NCBI GenBank assembly: GCA_016210785.1
Contig: JACQTN010000147.1
Coordinates: forward strand, 1-5,381
DNA from: Armatimonadota bacterium
GTDB taxonomy: Bacteria > Sysuimicrobiota > Sysuimicrobiia > Sysuimicrobiales > JACQTN01
Length of the DNA: 5,381 nucleotides
Direction of reading: 5' to 3'
How positions within the stretch are numbered: position 1 is the stretch's first letter; every line of letters begins with the position of its first letter. Positions 4,973 to 5,381 of this stretch are shown here, piece after piece. The translations under genes were made by a program, and so were the position numbers. The notes beneath the pieces were generated by a model, which was not told where the DNA came from, made no database searches, and worked only from the letters and a program-made list of their open reading frames with translations.

Positions 4973-5381
4973 TACGCCACCCCCTCCGCGCTCAGCGGAA
5001 CCTTCACGATCACGGTGGTTCCGTGTCCGGGCGCGCTCTCCACGGTGAACGTCCCCCCGACCGACTCCGCGCGCTCGCGCATCGTCTGGAGGCCAAAGCG
5101 GGGCCCCCGGCCGAGCGCCTGCTGGCCGTTGTCGATCCCTCGCCCGTCGTCCTCGATGGTGGCCACCAGGAAACCGCCCTCCGTGTCGAACCGCACCGCA
5201 GCCCGGCTCGCGCTGGCGTGCTTGCGCACGTTCGCCAGCGCCTCCTGGATGATGCGCAGGAGCTGGATCTCCACCAGCGGAGACAGGCGCGGGGTGTCGC
5301 GGCCCGGAGTGACGAGGTCCACGTGAATGCCGGACTGCAGGCTGTACTGGTGCAGGTACTGGCCCACGGCGGGCATGAGAC
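4972..5381 (-). CDS. Sensor histidine kinase (NarX/DegS/NreB type), C-terminal ATPase domain only, 5' part beyond window
   Basis: About 135 C-terminal residues are visible; the gene continues past the right edge, so the ATG at 5374-5376 is probably internal (the preceding codon reads Leu in frame). The fragment is the HATPase domain of a HisKA_3-type kinase. The N box is QEALANVRKHA (44-54, counted from that Met), the G1 box EDDGRGID (75-82), and the G2 region GLQTMRERAESVGG (95-108) followed by APGHGTTV (115-122). The missing upstream part should carry the phospho-accepting His and any sensor domains. Its stop overlaps the regulator start, so the two form a cognate pair. Whether it is a membrane or cytoplasmic sensor, and what it senses, cannot be told from here. 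Confidence 0.93.
   Translation of the reverse strand, partial: LMPAVGQYLHQYSLQSGIHVDLVTPGRDTPRLSPLVEIQLLRIIQEALANVRKHASASRAAVRFDTEGGFLVATIEDDGRGIDNGQQALGRGPRFGLQTMRERAESVGGTFTVESAPGHGTTVIVKVPLSAEGVA

Overview
The window is GC-rich bacterial DNA with every supported gene on the minus strand, so transcription runs from the right edge to the left. The genes are tightly packed and overlapping or nearly so, mostly with good Shine-Dalgarno sites and G/C-rich third codon positions. Tat and Sec export signals, an NrfD-type membrane protein and a NarL-type two-component system point to a respiratory environmental bacterium. I cannot fix the phylum. No RNA gene, mobile element or CRISPR array is visible.

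Region A (right edge to about 4325) holds the C-terminal ATPase domain of a sensor histidine kinase, cut by the window edge. A complete NarL/FixJ-family response regulator follows and overlaps the kinase stop by one base (TAATG).

Region B (about 3975-4324) is a 350-base gap without a convincing gene. It is rich in symmetric DNA: a 22-bp inverted repeat, an 18-bp palindrome with an extra half-site 33 bp away, a 14-bp-period tandem repeat that can form a hairpin, and a short stem-loop below the regulator gene. It is the likely control region of the downstream operon and an obvious candidate target of the regulator.

Region C (3974 down to 1) is a five-gene cluster. In order it encodes an exported type-1-copper-like cupredoxin with a Met-rich loop and Gln at the usual axial Met position; a membrane-anchored cupredoxin resembling the CuA domain of cytochrome oxidase subunit II but with stretched ligand spacing; a Tat-exported protein with sixteen cysteines for four [4Fe-4S] clusters; a large NrfD-family quinone-reactive membrane protein resembling ActC of alternative complex III; and the start of a secreted Ig-like (Big-1-like) protein cut by the left edge.

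Taken together, the cluster reads as a membrane-bound quinol/quinone oxidoreductase whose periplasmic electron transfer uses Fe-S clusters and two copper proteins. No gene in the window has a haem c motif (CxxCH) or a molybdopterin catalytic subunit. The direction of electron flow and the terminal partner cannot be read from this window.
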